A DNA stretch of 64,000 bases, taken from JACKHO01 sp041398745. GTDB lineage: Bacteria; Planctomycetota; Planctomycetia; Planctomycetales; Planctomycetaceae. Shown in pieces: positions 23,097-32,005 of this stretch. The notes beneath the pieces were generated by a model. The model made no database searches and had not been told where the DNA came from. It saw only the letters and a list, made by a program, of their open reading frames with translations. The position numbers were made by a program, and so were the translations under genes. How positions within the stretch are numbered: position 1 is the stretch's first letter; each line of letters opens with the position of its first letter. The DNA lies in NCBI GenBank assembly GCA_041398745.1, contig JAWKUB010000003.1, forward strand, positions 992,001-1,056,000, given 5' to 3'.

Positions 23097-26000
23097 TCAG
23101 CTTGCATCAGGTTTATTGCCAGTAGAATCGCTCTCCAGAGGAGTGTCCGGCTTGGGACCGTAAAACGTCGAAACCTCTGCCCCGAGCCGTCCCTTTTTGA
23201 CCTGCAGCTTCATCTGCTCGCCGTCCCGTTCGATGGTCATCTCCACCGATTCAACCGACTTGTCGTCCGCTGTCTCCGAGATTTGACTAATGAGTTCATC
23301 AGCCGATTTCGGCGAGTGGGCACCGTACGACAAGACAATGTCCCCAACTCCCAATCCGGACTGCTCAGCATTCGACCCAGCCAGCAACCTGACGATTCGC
23401 ACGCCGATACATTGAAGTTCTGTTCCGTCGACTCCAATAAACCTCTGGCGAGTTAGCTGACCATCCGTGTCAAACTCTTTGATCCAACCATGATTGCCAT
23501 CAATATGTGTCGCTGGTTGACCATCAACGTCAAAGTATCGCTGTGAGGATTTCCGGTCGTGGTCGTCGTAAGTCATTTGAATGGCGGCATACCCCAACCG
23601 TATTACGCTCGGGTTTTCAGTGAGATCCACAAACGTTTGGGAGAGACGATTGCCTCTTTCGTCATACTGAGCATCCCAACCGTGTTCGCCGCCCAAGTGT
23701 TGCATGGGCTTGTCGTCCACATCGAAATAGCGAACCGCGATGAGGTTTTTGAACTCGTCAAATCGTTTTCGAGTGAATCCAATTCCATTCTCGTCAGGAA
23801 TTGGCTTCCCTTCCATATCAAGCGCCAAGGACATCACCTCATTATTCTCGCCATCAAGCTCCTTCCGCCAACCGTAAAGACCATTGTTATCTTGAACTGG
23901 CTTATCATTCCTGTCGAAAAAACGCGCGGACACCTGTCTGTCGGATGCATCAAAATCCATCCGCCGTATGGCGATACCATCCGAACCTTCCATTGGAAGA
24001 CCGTTGACACCAATGAGGCAACGTTCGATGACGTTTCCGTGCGAGTCATATAAAAATGTCATGCCATGACAACCGACTCCTGAGTCCACAATTGGCAGCC
24101 ATTGGGAGTCAAAGCATCGCATTTCAATTATTTGACCATCGTCGTCAAACTTCTTTCTAAAGAAAGCAACATTGCCTCCCTGTGCGATCGCGTTTCCTGA
24201 CTTGTCGATCATCGCCAGCATGGTGCGATGACCGAATGAATCATACTCACGCACCCAACCGTGAATTCCATCCACATTTTCAGTCGGTTGCCCATTCGAG
24301 GCAAAGAACCGAACATCGACCTCACGGTTGAATCGATCATACTTGTACCGAATTTCCGCGTATCCCTGGTCACCAACAACTGCATTGTTTGCAGCGTCAA
24401 CAAATCGGTGCAGGGTTCGATTTCCGAATTCGTCAAATGTTCCAATTTGTCCATGATAGCCCTCTGGTAAACTCACCGGTTGGTCAACCGCATTGAAGTA
24501 GAATTGCCCTGTCAAATGCGCTGCTTCATCGTATTGCATCCTGCAAATTGCATAGCCATCAGGAGTTTCAGCAATCTCCCCCTTGATGTCGATCCAACTG
24601 CAGCGTGTGACATGACCTCTTTCGTCGTATCCAACGTCTAGACCATGTACACCATCGATGTGGACAGTCGGTTCGCGTGATTCATCAAAAAAACGAAGAG
24701 AGGCGGTTCGACCGGACGAGTCGAACGTCAGCTTCACGAAGGCATACCCTGCATCGACCAATACAGGATTATTGTCAACTCCAACATAGGACTCCCAAAT
24801 CGGGTTGCCGTGAGAATCATATTCGAGAACCACTCCATGGTAGCCACGTGAATGAAGCGATGGTTCATTGTCATTAATGAAGTAATGCTCAGACACCCGG
24901 CGTCCCAAATCGTCCAACTCAAGCACAGCCGTTGCAGTCGGATGAGTCAACGAAAGCGCCGTCTTGCTTCTGATTTGGGATCCGTATTGAAAAGCCAGCG
25001 CAAAGATTCCAGTGCGATCCTCCAATTCATTGCCGGACGAATCCAGGTACGTGCGGCTTATGACGCGGCCAACTTGATCATGTTCGTCCTTGTACCCAAA
25101 GACGCCATCAGAGTTGGGACAGGGGCTTTGGCGCTCATCCAGAAACACGGCCATCCGTTTGAGACCGTCTGGAGAAAATTTGTACTTCACATTTGTGGCT
25201 TCCGAACCGATCCTCCTCCGATTGGCCCGACCGTTTGGCAATTTCGTTCGCGACGGATCGGCTTCGGTCCGTGACTGTTCGCGCAAGCTATCTGAAGTCT
25301 CACTGTTTGCTGAAACGGCAGCAAGAATGCTAGTTTCACGAGAGTCGTCAAATGCGTTGTAGTAGAACTCGAATTGAGCCAAGTTTGGAGCCAGGTATGT
25401 CTTTTTCCATCTAGGACGCATTGTTGCATCGTATGCTGAAACGTCGGATACGTTTCCTGTCTCGCCGTACGTGTATTCGTAACGCGACTCAATGTGAGAA
25501 GACTGATCGTCGTCGTTGTCGCCGAATTCTGTGCCCCACATATTGTTCCAGGACGATGGTTCCTGTACAAGTTTTTCGTAGCCGTTTATCCGTTCAACGG
25601 TCCTTACTGGTCCATACCAGCCTTCGGTAGTGATGCGGTAGGACTGGTCGCGTTGTCTTACGACGGAGAGGGGAATGGGTTCGATACCTTCGAACACGCC
25701 CCAGCGTTCGATGATGTCGTTGTAGTAGGCGACGTGGGGCCAGACGTAGGCGTATTTGTGCCAGATGTTGTAGGTGCCTGCGGCGAGGAGTAGGAGGCCG
25801 GCGATGGTGCCCAGGAACTGCAGGGGTCTTCTGCGAATCGGTTTGCGGATGCGTTCGTTCCAGATGCGCGAAATTAACCCACCGCGGTCCACCGGTTCTC
25901 CAGAGAGCCAGGTTTCCAGATCGTGCCGCAGGTCGCCAACGTTGGCGTAGCGGTCTTCGGCGTTGGGACTCAGGCATTTCAGGCAGATGTACTGCAAATC

Positions 26001-26990
26001 GCTGTCCGTGAAACTGCCTTTGGAACTCGGTGGTTGCGGGAGTTTCGTGCTGTTCTTGCGAATGCGCTCCCGTTCATCTGGGTCGGGACGCTTAGTTTGA
26101 AACGGCCTCAGGTTGCAGAGAATTTGATACAGAATAACGCCAATGGCGTACTGATCCGACTGTGGCGAAGCGTACTTCGCTCCCAGGAACAGTTCCGGCG
26201 CCATGTAGCCCGGTGTGCCGAAGATGTCTCCCGTTCCCGTAATGCGCGTGTGCACTGACTGATCGGCCAGAGCAAGTGGAACATTAGCAGTTGGAGCTTC
26301 ATCATCACTGGCGAGTGTTTGATCAAAGATCCCGGCCAGACCGAAGTCGGCCAGCTTGGGATTCCCTTCCTGATCCAGCAGGATATTCTCCGGCTTAATG
26401 TCGCGATGAATAATGCCCGCCTGATGCAGTGCTTCCAGTCCTCGGCAGACCTGAGCCATTTTCTCGACGGCCAGTCGTAGGTTCTCATCAGAGCGATTGG
26501 TCCGGGGATGACTGCTTAGCCAGTTCAGAAAATCTCCGCCAGGCAAATACTCGGTGACCATGTACTGACAGCGGTCGTAGGTCGCAATCGAGACAGTCCC
26601 AGTGTCCAGCACCTGCACCACGTGCAAATGGCGATTGCGGGCTGCTGTTGTCACTTCCTGAGCGAAGCGCTCGACGGCATCGGGCCGGTCGAGCACTTCC
26701 GGCTTCAAGACCTTGATCGCCACCGTCGCGTCGAGCTTGGTGGAATGCGCACGATACACACTGCCAAACCCGCCACGACCGAGACACTTCTCAATGACGT
26801 ACCCTTCGATTTCCGGCCAGTGCTGTGGATCTTGTGGATCATACTCCGGCTGACCATCAGCCACCCGACCACCACCGCCACCACCCATCGGAGGCAACGC
26901 ATCACCCCAGGAATCCGTACTTGACGACGATGACGCGCTGGAGTCACCTGGCTCTTCCGGAACGTCGTTGCCGTTCGACTTCGTAGTCAT
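23097..26990 (-). CDS. membrane Ser/Thr kinase with degenerate YD/RHS-like repeats and PDZ end (copy 2)
   Basis: About 1297 residues. The kinase domain is intact: GRGGFGSVYRA, VAIK, a proper alpha-C segment (ERFAQEVTTAARNRHLHVVQV), hinge YMVTEYLPGGD, HRDIKPEN, DFGLAG and GYMAPELF. Then come a TM segment (LGTIAGLLLLAAGTYNIW), diverged YD-type repeats (HGWVREYDSFGHRTM and similar) and a PDZ-like end (GVGDIVLSYGAHSPKSADELISQI). The start is ATG 26990 or an in-frame one at 26999. It begins 41-50 bases after the sigma factor stop, so the two form an operon. Planctomycetes are known for ECF sigma-kinase pairs, and the kinase probably controls the sigma factor or its regulon. The N-terminal third is nearly identical to copy 1. 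Confidence 0.85.
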   Translation of the reverse strand: MTTKSNGNDVPEEPGDSSASSSSSTDSWGDALPPMGGGGGGRVADGQPEYDPQDPQHWPEIEGYVIEKCLGRGGFGSVYRAHSTKLDATVAIKVLKPEVLDRPDAVERFAQEVTTAARNRHLHVVQVLDTGTVSIATYDRCQYMVTEYLPGGDFLNWLSSHPRTNRSDENLRLAVEKMAQVCRGLEALHQAGIIHRDIKPENILLDQEGNPKLADFGLAGIFDQTLASDDEAPTANVPLALADQSVHTRITGTGDIFGTPGYMAPELFLGAKYASPQSDQYAIGVILYQILCNLRPFQTKRPDPDERERIRKNSTKLPQPPSSKGSFTDSDLQYICLKCLSPNAEDRYANVGDLRHDLETWLSGEPVDRGGLISRIWNERIRKPIRRRPLQFLGTIAGLLLLAAGTYNIWHKYAYVWPHVAYYNDIIERWGVFEGIEPIPLSVVRQRDQSYRITTEGWYGPVRTVERINGYEKLVQEPSSWNNMWGTEFGDNDDDQSSHIESRYEYTYGETGNVSDVSAYDATMRPRWKKTYLAPNLAQFEFYYNAFDDSRETSILAAVSANSETSDSLREQSRTEADPSRTKLPNGRANRRRIGSEATNVKYKFSPDGLKRMAVFLDERQSPCPNSDGVFGYKDEHDQVGRVISRTYLDSSGNELEDRTGIFALAFQYGSQIRSKTALSLTHPTATAVLELDDLGRRVSEHYFINDNEPSLHSRGYHGVVLEYDSHGNPIWESYVGVDNNPVLVDAGYAFVKLTFDSSGRTASLRFFDESREPTVHIDGVHGLDVGYDERGHVTRCSWIDIKGEIAETPDGYAICRMQYDEAAHLTGQFYFNAVDQPVSLPEGYHGQIGTFDEFGNRTLHRFVDAANNAVVGDQGYAEIRYKYDRFNREVDVRFFASNGQPTENVDGIHGWVREYDSFGHRTMLAMIDKSGNAIAQGGNVAFFRKKFDDDGQIIEMRCFDSQWLPIVDSGVGCHGMTFLYDSHGNVIERCLIGVNGLPMEGSDGIAIRRMDFDASDRQVSARFFDRNDKPVQDNNGLYGWRKELDGENNEVMSLALDMEGKPIPDENGIGFTRKRFDEFKNLIAVRYFDVDDKPMQHLGGEHGWDAQYDERGNRLSQTFVDLTENPSVIRLGYAAIQMTYDDHDRKSSQRYFDVDGQPATHIDGNHGWIKEFDTDGQLTRQRFIGVDGTELQCIGVRIVRLLAGSNAEQSGLGVGDIVLSYGAHSPKSADELISQISETADDKSVESVEMTIERDGEQMKLQVKKGRLGAEVSTFYGPKPDTPLESDSTGNKPDAS

Positions 26991-27039
26991 TGTGCCCATC
27001 CCGTTCGTAGGACTCGAGTTGTTGAATTAGAGCTTCGAC

Positions 27040-27870
27040 TTATTTGTCGCGTCGTTCCTGGAGTGCCTTTTCGCAGTAGGCGATGAGGTTCCAGTCCCGG
27101 AGTGCTTTTTCAATTTTGTCCAGGTCGGTACTGTCGATGAACTGCCCTACCTGGTCGATGATTTTGCGCGAAAACATTTGCCGCGCACGTTTCTTGATTT
27201 GGCGCGCATTGTCTTCCGAGATGGTCGTCCCACCGATTTCTGAGAGCATTGCAGCGAGTTCCCGGGACTTCGGTGACTTTTGCTCCGAGGCAACCGCCTG
27301 CATGAGGATTCGTAATGCCTCGTAGTAGATTGTGTCTTCCTGCTGCACGGCCAGGAGTGCGCGATCGATGACGGTGTCTTGCAGCTTTCTATCAAAGGCG
27401 ATGCTGGCTGTTGCCTCCAGTGCGTCGGGTTGATCATACGTCGAGTCCATGCGTCGTGGGCCAGCTTCCCGCTCTCGCTTTTGTCCACGCCCATAGGCAA
27501 ACACTTCATTCCGGAGGACGGTCTTCAGGTATGTTCGAAACGACTGTGACTCGTCGTAGCCACTGAGCTTTCCCTCCAGCCATTTGAAAATGACCTGCTC
27601 CCAGACGGCACTCACCGCCTCAGGATCTCGCAGCATGGCGCCAATGTAGGCCATGCTGGCTACCTGGTACCGCTTGACTTGCCGCTCCCGATCAAGGCGT
27701 TGACGATCTCGGGCTTCGTTCTTCTCACGCTGGGCATCGGCATCATCCTCCGGGGAAGGCGGCGAGACAGGCTTATCGACGGCTCGCTTTACAGCCGACT
27801 TCTCAGTAGGAATTCGGTCAAAGTGGCTCTGCTGACGTGACGGGGTTTCCGGGGAATTCGAGGAAGTCAT
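27040..27870 (-). CDS. ECF-type RNA polymerase sigma factor (planctomycete type)
   Basis: A 276-residue protein with a charged N-terminal extension of about 75 residues. A sigma region 2-like segment follows (AVSAVWEQVIFKWLEGKL, then FRTYLKTVLRNEVFAYGRGQKR), with the aromatic/basic DNA-contact pattern of ECF factors, and then a region 4-like helical part (LAAMLSEIGGTTISEDNARQIKKRARQMF). It is longer than classic ECF factors, as kinase-linked planctomycete ones tend to be. GGAGAACATAA precedes ATG 27870. The kinase gene follows directly. Eight sites with GTCAC-N18-TAYNGG in this block are the best candidates for its targets. Its own upstream region lacks a good copy. Confidence 0.78.
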   Translation of the reverse strand: MTSSNSPETPSRQQSHFDRIPTEKSAVKRAVDKPVSPPSPEDDADAQREKNEARDRQRLDRERQVKRYQVASMAYIGAMLRDPEAVSAVWEQVIFKWLEGKLSGYDESQSFRTYLKTVLRNEVFAYGRGQKREREAGPRRMDSTYDQPDALEATASIAFDRKLQDTVIDRALLAVQQEDTIYYEALRILMQAVASEQKSPKSRELAAMLSEIGGTTISEDNARQIKKRARQMFSRKIIDQVGQFIDSTDLDKIEKALRDWNLIAYCEKALQERRDK

Positions 27871-27958
27871 TTATGTTCTCCAAGTGGGATGGCCCAACAA
27901 TCTATCAATTGACCAACCGTACAGCGACTCATTTGCGTCTGGAAAGTGAAGGCACAAG

Positions 27959-28294
27959 CTACAGTTTGACGTACTCAACGTTGTCGAATACCAAACCGTT
28001 CGGCGTCAGTTGCCCCGACAGATAATGCTGCGTGGGCATTCCAATGGACATGGTCAAAATGCCGCTGGAGATGATGTATTCGTCCTCTCGCGAGTACGTC
28101 CCCACGTACGTGTAGAGTGTGCCGTTCACCGTTCCTTCAATCGTGATTTCTCCATTCTGCATTGCCAGAACGTGCTCATCGCCTGAATCGTTGGCGTAGT
28201 ACGCGCCTTCTTCGCTTACCGATGACACAAGATCGCCACAGCCGTAGAGGGCGGATATGCTCGCCAGGGCCGCAATCAGCAGGTAATTCTTCAT
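27959..28294 (-). CDS. lipoprotein, hypothetical
   Basis: A 111-residue precursor: signal peptide MKNYLLIAALASISALYG, then cysteine 19 in a lipobox-like LYGC. The mature part is beta-rich (ITIEGTVNGTLYTYVGTYSREDEYIISSGILTM), probably a small beta sandwich or barrel. GGAGAGAGAA precedes ATG 28294. The shared promoter motif lies 77 bases upstream. No family is recognised. Confidence 0.78.
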   Translation of the reverse strand: MKNYLLIAALASISALYGCGDLVSSVSEEGAYYANDSGDEHVLAMQNGEITIEGTVNGTLYTYVGTYSREDEYIISSGILTMSIGMPTQHYLSGQLTPNGLVFDNVEYVKL

Positions 28295-28370
28295 TTCTCT
28301 CTCCAAGTATGGTTTGGACTTGTTGTGTTGGACGAGGTCAAATAGCAGATGTTTGGGACCTCTCAATTCA

Positions 28371-28399
28371 CCGGTAGTACGAACGTCCGACTTCGTGAC
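28371..28399 (-). promoter_or_regulatory. shared promoter GTCAC-N18-TACCGG (site 7)
   Basis: On the minus strand, GTCAC (28399-28395) and TACCGG (28376-28371) are separated by 18 bases. The site lies 77 bases before the lipoprotein start at 28294. Confidence 0.78.
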
Positions 28400-28453
28400 A
28401 GAAAATCTGTAATAATTCTGAAGTCATTTGGAAGCCGTCTCCCGTGGTGCGGC

Positions 28454-28663
28454 CTAGAGGGTCCAATAGTCCTCGAAGCTCTGCTCAATCAGTTGCTGCT
28501 GCTCTTGGGAGATCGCTTCAGGTTGCGGCTCCGGCTGTTTTTCAACCGTGTTTTTGACGCTTTGGCGAACGTCTTGTGCCACATGAACGACGGTGTCGGC
28601 GCAGCCACTGACGGGCTGAATGTTCCGTGGCGTACGTTTTTCTTTAGGGCTTGCAGTAATCAT
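28454..28663 (-). CDS. small hypothetical protein
   Basis: A 69-residue soluble protein with a Lys/Pro-rich start, a predicted helix (ADTVVHVAQDVRQSVKNTV) and a Gln/Glu-rich C-terminal helix (SQEQQQLIEQSFEDYW). ATG 28663 has AAAGGA upstream. It follows the small membrane protein gene by 70 bases and probably shares its promoter at 28992-29020. Function unknown. Confidence 0.6.
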   Translation of the reverse strand: MITASPKEKRTPRNIQPVSGCADTVVHVAQDVRQSVKNTVEKQPEPQPEAISQEQQQLIEQSFEDYWTL

Positions 28664-28732
28664 TTTTGGAGATCCTTTGATTTCAAATTCGTGATCAAAT
28701 GGCAATTCGGTTTTTGGGGCGTTCTTTGGGGC

Positions 28733-28933
28733 TCAACCGAGCGTGACCCACATCAGCAGCCGTAGCGGCCAGAGAAGCGTGAAGAACACGACGTCACCGA
28801 ATCCGTAGGGAACACCTGGCTGCAGCCACATGCTCATTTCAAACAATCCCCAAGGAATTGCTCCAATCAGATAGGCAGAAACCAGAGTGGAAAACCAGGT
28901 GGGGAAAGAGTCTGTTGCAGCCGAGCTTGCCAT
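28733..28933 (-). CDS. small membrane protein, hypothetical
   Basis: A 66-residue protein with two hydrophobic segments (TLVSAYLIGAIPWGLFEMSMWL and VVFFTLLWPLRLLMWVTL), so probably a two-pass membrane protein. ATG 28933 has AAGGA upstream. A longer form from 28972 is possible. The shared promoter lies 59 bases upstream. It is the first gene of the minus-strand block, with a small soluble gene behind it. Confidence 0.7.
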   Translation of the reverse strand: MASSAATDSFPTWFSTLVSAYLIGAIPWGLFEMSMWLQPGVPYGFGDVVFFTLLWPLRLLMWVTLG

Positions 28934-28991
28934 GTGAATTCCTTCGAGAATTGAGTCAATTTGGGACACCACTTCGTTGTCCCGTCAAATC

Positions 28992-29020
28992 CCGATATGC
29001 ACCGCATTCAAATACGTGAC
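28992..29020 (-). promoter_or_regulatory. shared promoter GTCAC-N18-TATCGG (site 8)
   Basis: On the minus strand, GTCAC (29020-29016) and TATCGG (28997-28992) are separated by 18 bases. The site lies 59 bases before the small membrane protein start at 28933. Confidence 0.78.
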
Positions 29021-29122
29021 GCGAAATTCGCTACGATTCGGACGGTGTAGACGCCGGTTAGAAAACGTGGCGCTTGGTGGGGAGCGTGTGACGGAGTAAA
29101 AGTGTAGCGCCCAGATGATCAC

Positions 29123-29575
29123 TTGTTGTCAGATGTTCAGACTGTTGGTTTTGACCAACTGTTGGAACTTGAAGGCAGCGAGGGACGGGTGTTCACTGAT
29201 GTGCAGAAGTGGGCAGAGATTCGTCGTCGCGTGTTGACGGGTGAGATCAGTAAGCGTGGAGCGTGTCGTGAATATGACCTTCACTGGGAGACGTTGCAGA
29301 AGATTCTCACGCACGCGGAGTCGCCGGGATATCGAAGAACGAAGCCGAAACAACGCCACACCATTCACACAACAACGACTCAGTCAACTCAAGCCGAAGA
29401 AGCCGCTCGAATCGCCTTGGCAAAAGCAACTCAAGAAAATCTCGAAGCCGATTGCATGGTCGCCCCCGAAGCTACAGCAACCCAAGTTCAAACCGCCAAA
29501 GGTTCCCATTCCAAAGTTTGGAACCCCGAAGCCGCCTCAGTCGTAAAGTTCTTCCAACGCCTCGTCAAACTCTGA
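29123..29575 (+). pseudogene. IS21-family IstA remnant
   Basis: The frame contains VFTDVQKWAEIRRRVLTGEISKRGACREYDLHWETLQKIL, the N-terminal helix-turn-helix of IS21 IstA transposases, then a Lys/Pro/Thr-rich stretch of low similarity. The DDE catalytic domain is absent, so this is a 5' fragment cut off near the tyrosine recombinase gene, with which its end overlaps. The sequence TGTTGTCAGATG about 30 bases upstream may be the left IS end. Confidence 0.7.
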
Positions 29576-30514
29576 CGATGACGGCTCTGTGTATCGCCAG
29601 ATGTATTGGCTCGATGTGTGACCGGACAGCTTCATGGCGTATCGAATGTCCTTCTCCGCTGCCTTCCTCAGACAGGTGTGCCTCAGCATGTGAGCCGACA
29701 GGTGAATGGCATCTTTTTGGTTCAAAGTGGAGTTGGCTTGTGCCGCAATCTTCTTCAAAGCGTCATCCAGATTTTGGGGAGCCAACGCTTTTCCAGTCTT
29801 GGACTGAAAGAGTGGGCCGTCTTCCGACCCTCGTTCGTGCTCGATGTAATCCTTAATCGCGTCCCGCGCTGCTTTCGGCACTCGGAGCCTCCGTGAGACC
29901 TTCTTTCCCTTCCTTTGGATGTTCAGGAAATACCCGTCCCGGTACTGGTTCGGAAACGCCAAGGAAAGAAGTTCCGACTCTCTCAGGCCAGTGTGCAACA
30001 GGGCCAAAAAGATGGCTTGATCTCGGTGTGGCCGTTGAGTCTTCTTCGTGTTGATGTGGACAAGTTGCTCCGCCGCAGAACGTAACCGATTGACCTGCAA
30101 GTCTTCGAGACCATGCCAGTCGGGTTCGTCGGCATCGATGCTTCTCACGCCTTTGCATGGGGTCCCAACCAGAAAAGGCCGCTGTCGGTGAATCCAACGA
30201 GAAACATGCTTCAGAGTTGCCAGAACTCGATTCTCGCTCGATGCGGCAAGTCCCGACCTTTTGAGCAGGAACCTCAGAAACGACTCGGTGACTGATTTCG
30301 TCCATTGGTCCGGATGATCTGTCCCCGCTGACACAACAACGAAATCGATGAATTCTTGTAGGTCAGCCTTCTTCGCCCGAAAGGTGTTCGTCTCCGGCGA
30401 ACCGACTTCGACAGACATGTAGAGTTCAAACCACGCCACCAAGCTGTCCGTCCGTGCTTCCGGCAACAACTCATTCGCGACACTTTCCACCGTCTTCAAC
30501 TCAGTGACTGCCAT
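29537..30514 (-). CDS. tyrosine recombinase / integrase
   Basis: A 325-residue protein with an N-terminal SAM-like core-binding region (SLVAWFELYMSVEVGSPETNTFRAKKADLQEF) and a catalytic domain. The active-site set is present: Arg in HTGLRESEL, Lys in the beta hairpin RKGKKVSRRL, H-x-x-R in HMLRHTC, His in SGHTS and the nucleophile in WRYTE. The length is typical for XerC-like or integron-like integrases. It lies between an IstA remnant and an ISAs1 element, a mobile-DNA patch. Its attachment site is not identified. It may be the integrase of a former island or an independent mobile gene. Confidence 0.88.
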   Translation of the reverse strand: MAVTELKTVESVANELLPEARTDSLVAWFELYMSVEVGSPETNTFRAKKADLQEFIDFVVVSAGTDHPDQWTKSVTESFLRFLLKRSGLAASSENRVLATLKHVSRWIHRQRPFLVGTPCKGVRSIDADEPDWHGLEDLQVNRLRSAAEQLVHINTKKTQRPHRDQAIFLALLHTGLRESELLSLAFPNQYRDGYFLNIQRKGKKVSRRLRVPKAARDAIKDYIEHERGSEDGPLFQSKTGKALAPQNLDDALKKIAAQANSTLNQKDAIHLSAHMLRHTCLRKAAEKDIRYAMKLSGHTSSQYIWRYTEPSSSEFDEALEELYD

Positions 30515-30606
30515 CGTTCCCTCCGAGCTTTCGACTCGAAATCGCCCTGAAATCTTATTTCATGTGTTCTGTTACCAGTTTGAACGCCCAGAACTCCGGA
30601 AATACT

Positions 30607-31904
30607 CAGGGCCGGTCAGTTTTTCAAGATGCCGAGTTTGGTTGGTAGGCGGTCGAGTCTGAGGGCGTTTTCTCGGAGTGCGGCGGTGACATTCTGGGCT
30701 CCCAGGGCGCGGAGGAAGTCGATTGCGGCGTTTCGGACGCTGGCCATAACGCGGGGTAACTGGCCGAGGCGGATTTGACTGTGGTCTTCGCGGTACGCCA
30801 CATCGCGGACGTAAAATGTGCGATTCTCAATACCCCAACAACCACGGCGCCAAGTCAACAGGTCGTGTGCACTGGCGGCATGTCGAGGTAAATTCGTAAT
30901 TGCATAATGCACCTGACGGGTTGTCTTTCCCTGGCAATCAACCAGGCGAACGTACATGACGACCTGTCGGGCTCCCGGCCAATCGAGGTCTCGGCAGGGA
31001 AACGTGCGTGTCAGTAGTGTGCGTCGTTCACGACGACCACGCCGGATCTTTCCATCGAACTTGTCGTCGATGTGAGCCACTCGCAGATCTTCATCCCACA
31101 ACTTCTTGCGGTAGGGGGGGGAAAGGCTTGCTTTTCGGTGAAAGCAAGCTCGCAGTTTCGCAGAAGTGTCGGCTGATTCTCCTTCACGTCAACCAGGTAA
31201 TAACCTCCCCCCTTGTGGATTGTGTGGCAAATATCTCGCTGGCAAAATGCTGCGTCGCCCACAATGAGTCGACCTGTAAGTTCATTCCGCAGGACCAACG
31301 ATTTCAGCACTTGGAGAGCGGTTTTCGCCTCGTTTGTTTTGCTATCAACAGGAGATTGCGACAGCACGCGCCCCGTCGCCTGATCCACGCGAGTCAGCAA
31401 ACAAATGGCACGACCATGTTCTGCAATCGCTCCACGCAGCACCTTGCCGTCAATGGATTCGACTGGCAGTGTCGTGGAAACAAAGGGTTGCTGATCTGCC
31501 TAGCGCCGAATCGTCGTGGTCCAGTCCACGAGGACCGGCTCGAACAACTCGGCATCCAATATCGCCAGTAAACCTCGAAAAGCGTTCTTGGTCGGCGGCC
31601 CGCGTGTGTAGCCCAGCAGATGGTGGAACTCCCGCTCCTGCACGTGAATCCACTGGGCATTCGCTTCAAAACCACGTGCTCCACAAAGCACCGAACAAAC
31701 CACAGTAGCCAGCATGGCCGAAAGCGTATGGCGACGTCCCTTTCGTCCGCGAGGATCGGGAACCTGTTTGAGAAACTCAAACAGCCCGAGGGCGGGCGAT
31801 GTCATCAATTTTACTCCATTCTGAGGCGGTCAACCGCCAATACAATCCGTTAACCCCAATCACACTACCCCGACACAACCAAGAGAAACAACTGACGGGC
31901 CCTG
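30607..31904 (-). mobile_element. ISAs1-family insertion sequence
   Basis: About 1298 bases bounded by imperfect 19-20-bp inverted ends: CAGGGCC-G-GTCAGTTTTTC at 30607-30625 and the complement of CAGGGCC-C-GTCAGTTGTTTC at 31885-31904. The size matches the family. It encodes a single, now broken, transposase. No target duplication could be recognised at the flanks. Confidence 0.82.
30616..31808 (-). pseudogene. ISAs1-family transposase, stop codon and frameshift
   Basis: The N-terminal part (31808-31500) starts MTSPALGLFEFLKQVPDPRGRKG, the ISAs1 signature, and has FEANAQWIHVQE. An in-frame TAG at 31502-31500 follows IRR, and the same frame continues with TLPVESIDGKVLRGAIAEHG and LIVGDAAFCQRD. 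At a run of eight G at about 31116-31123 the frame shifts, and the C-terminal part continues with YAITNLPRHAASAHDLL, then GIENRTFYVRDVAYREDHSQIR. Both lesions inactivate it unless recoding or frameshifting occurs. The rest of the DDE region is well kept, so the loss is recent. Confidence 0.85.
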
Positions 31905-32005
31905 GTTCCAAGAATTCGATTCTTGTTCTCGCACCGCTTAATTGGCTATGATGGGGACGGATTGACGTCAAATCCAGTTCCTCAATTCCTTGGGAGGCAA
32001 ACTTG

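Noticed and set aside
31906..31937. tRNA-like T-loop sequence beside the ISAs1 end
   Set aside because: Only a short palindrome (CAAGAATTCGATTCTTG). No acceptor or anticodon arm could be built around it.
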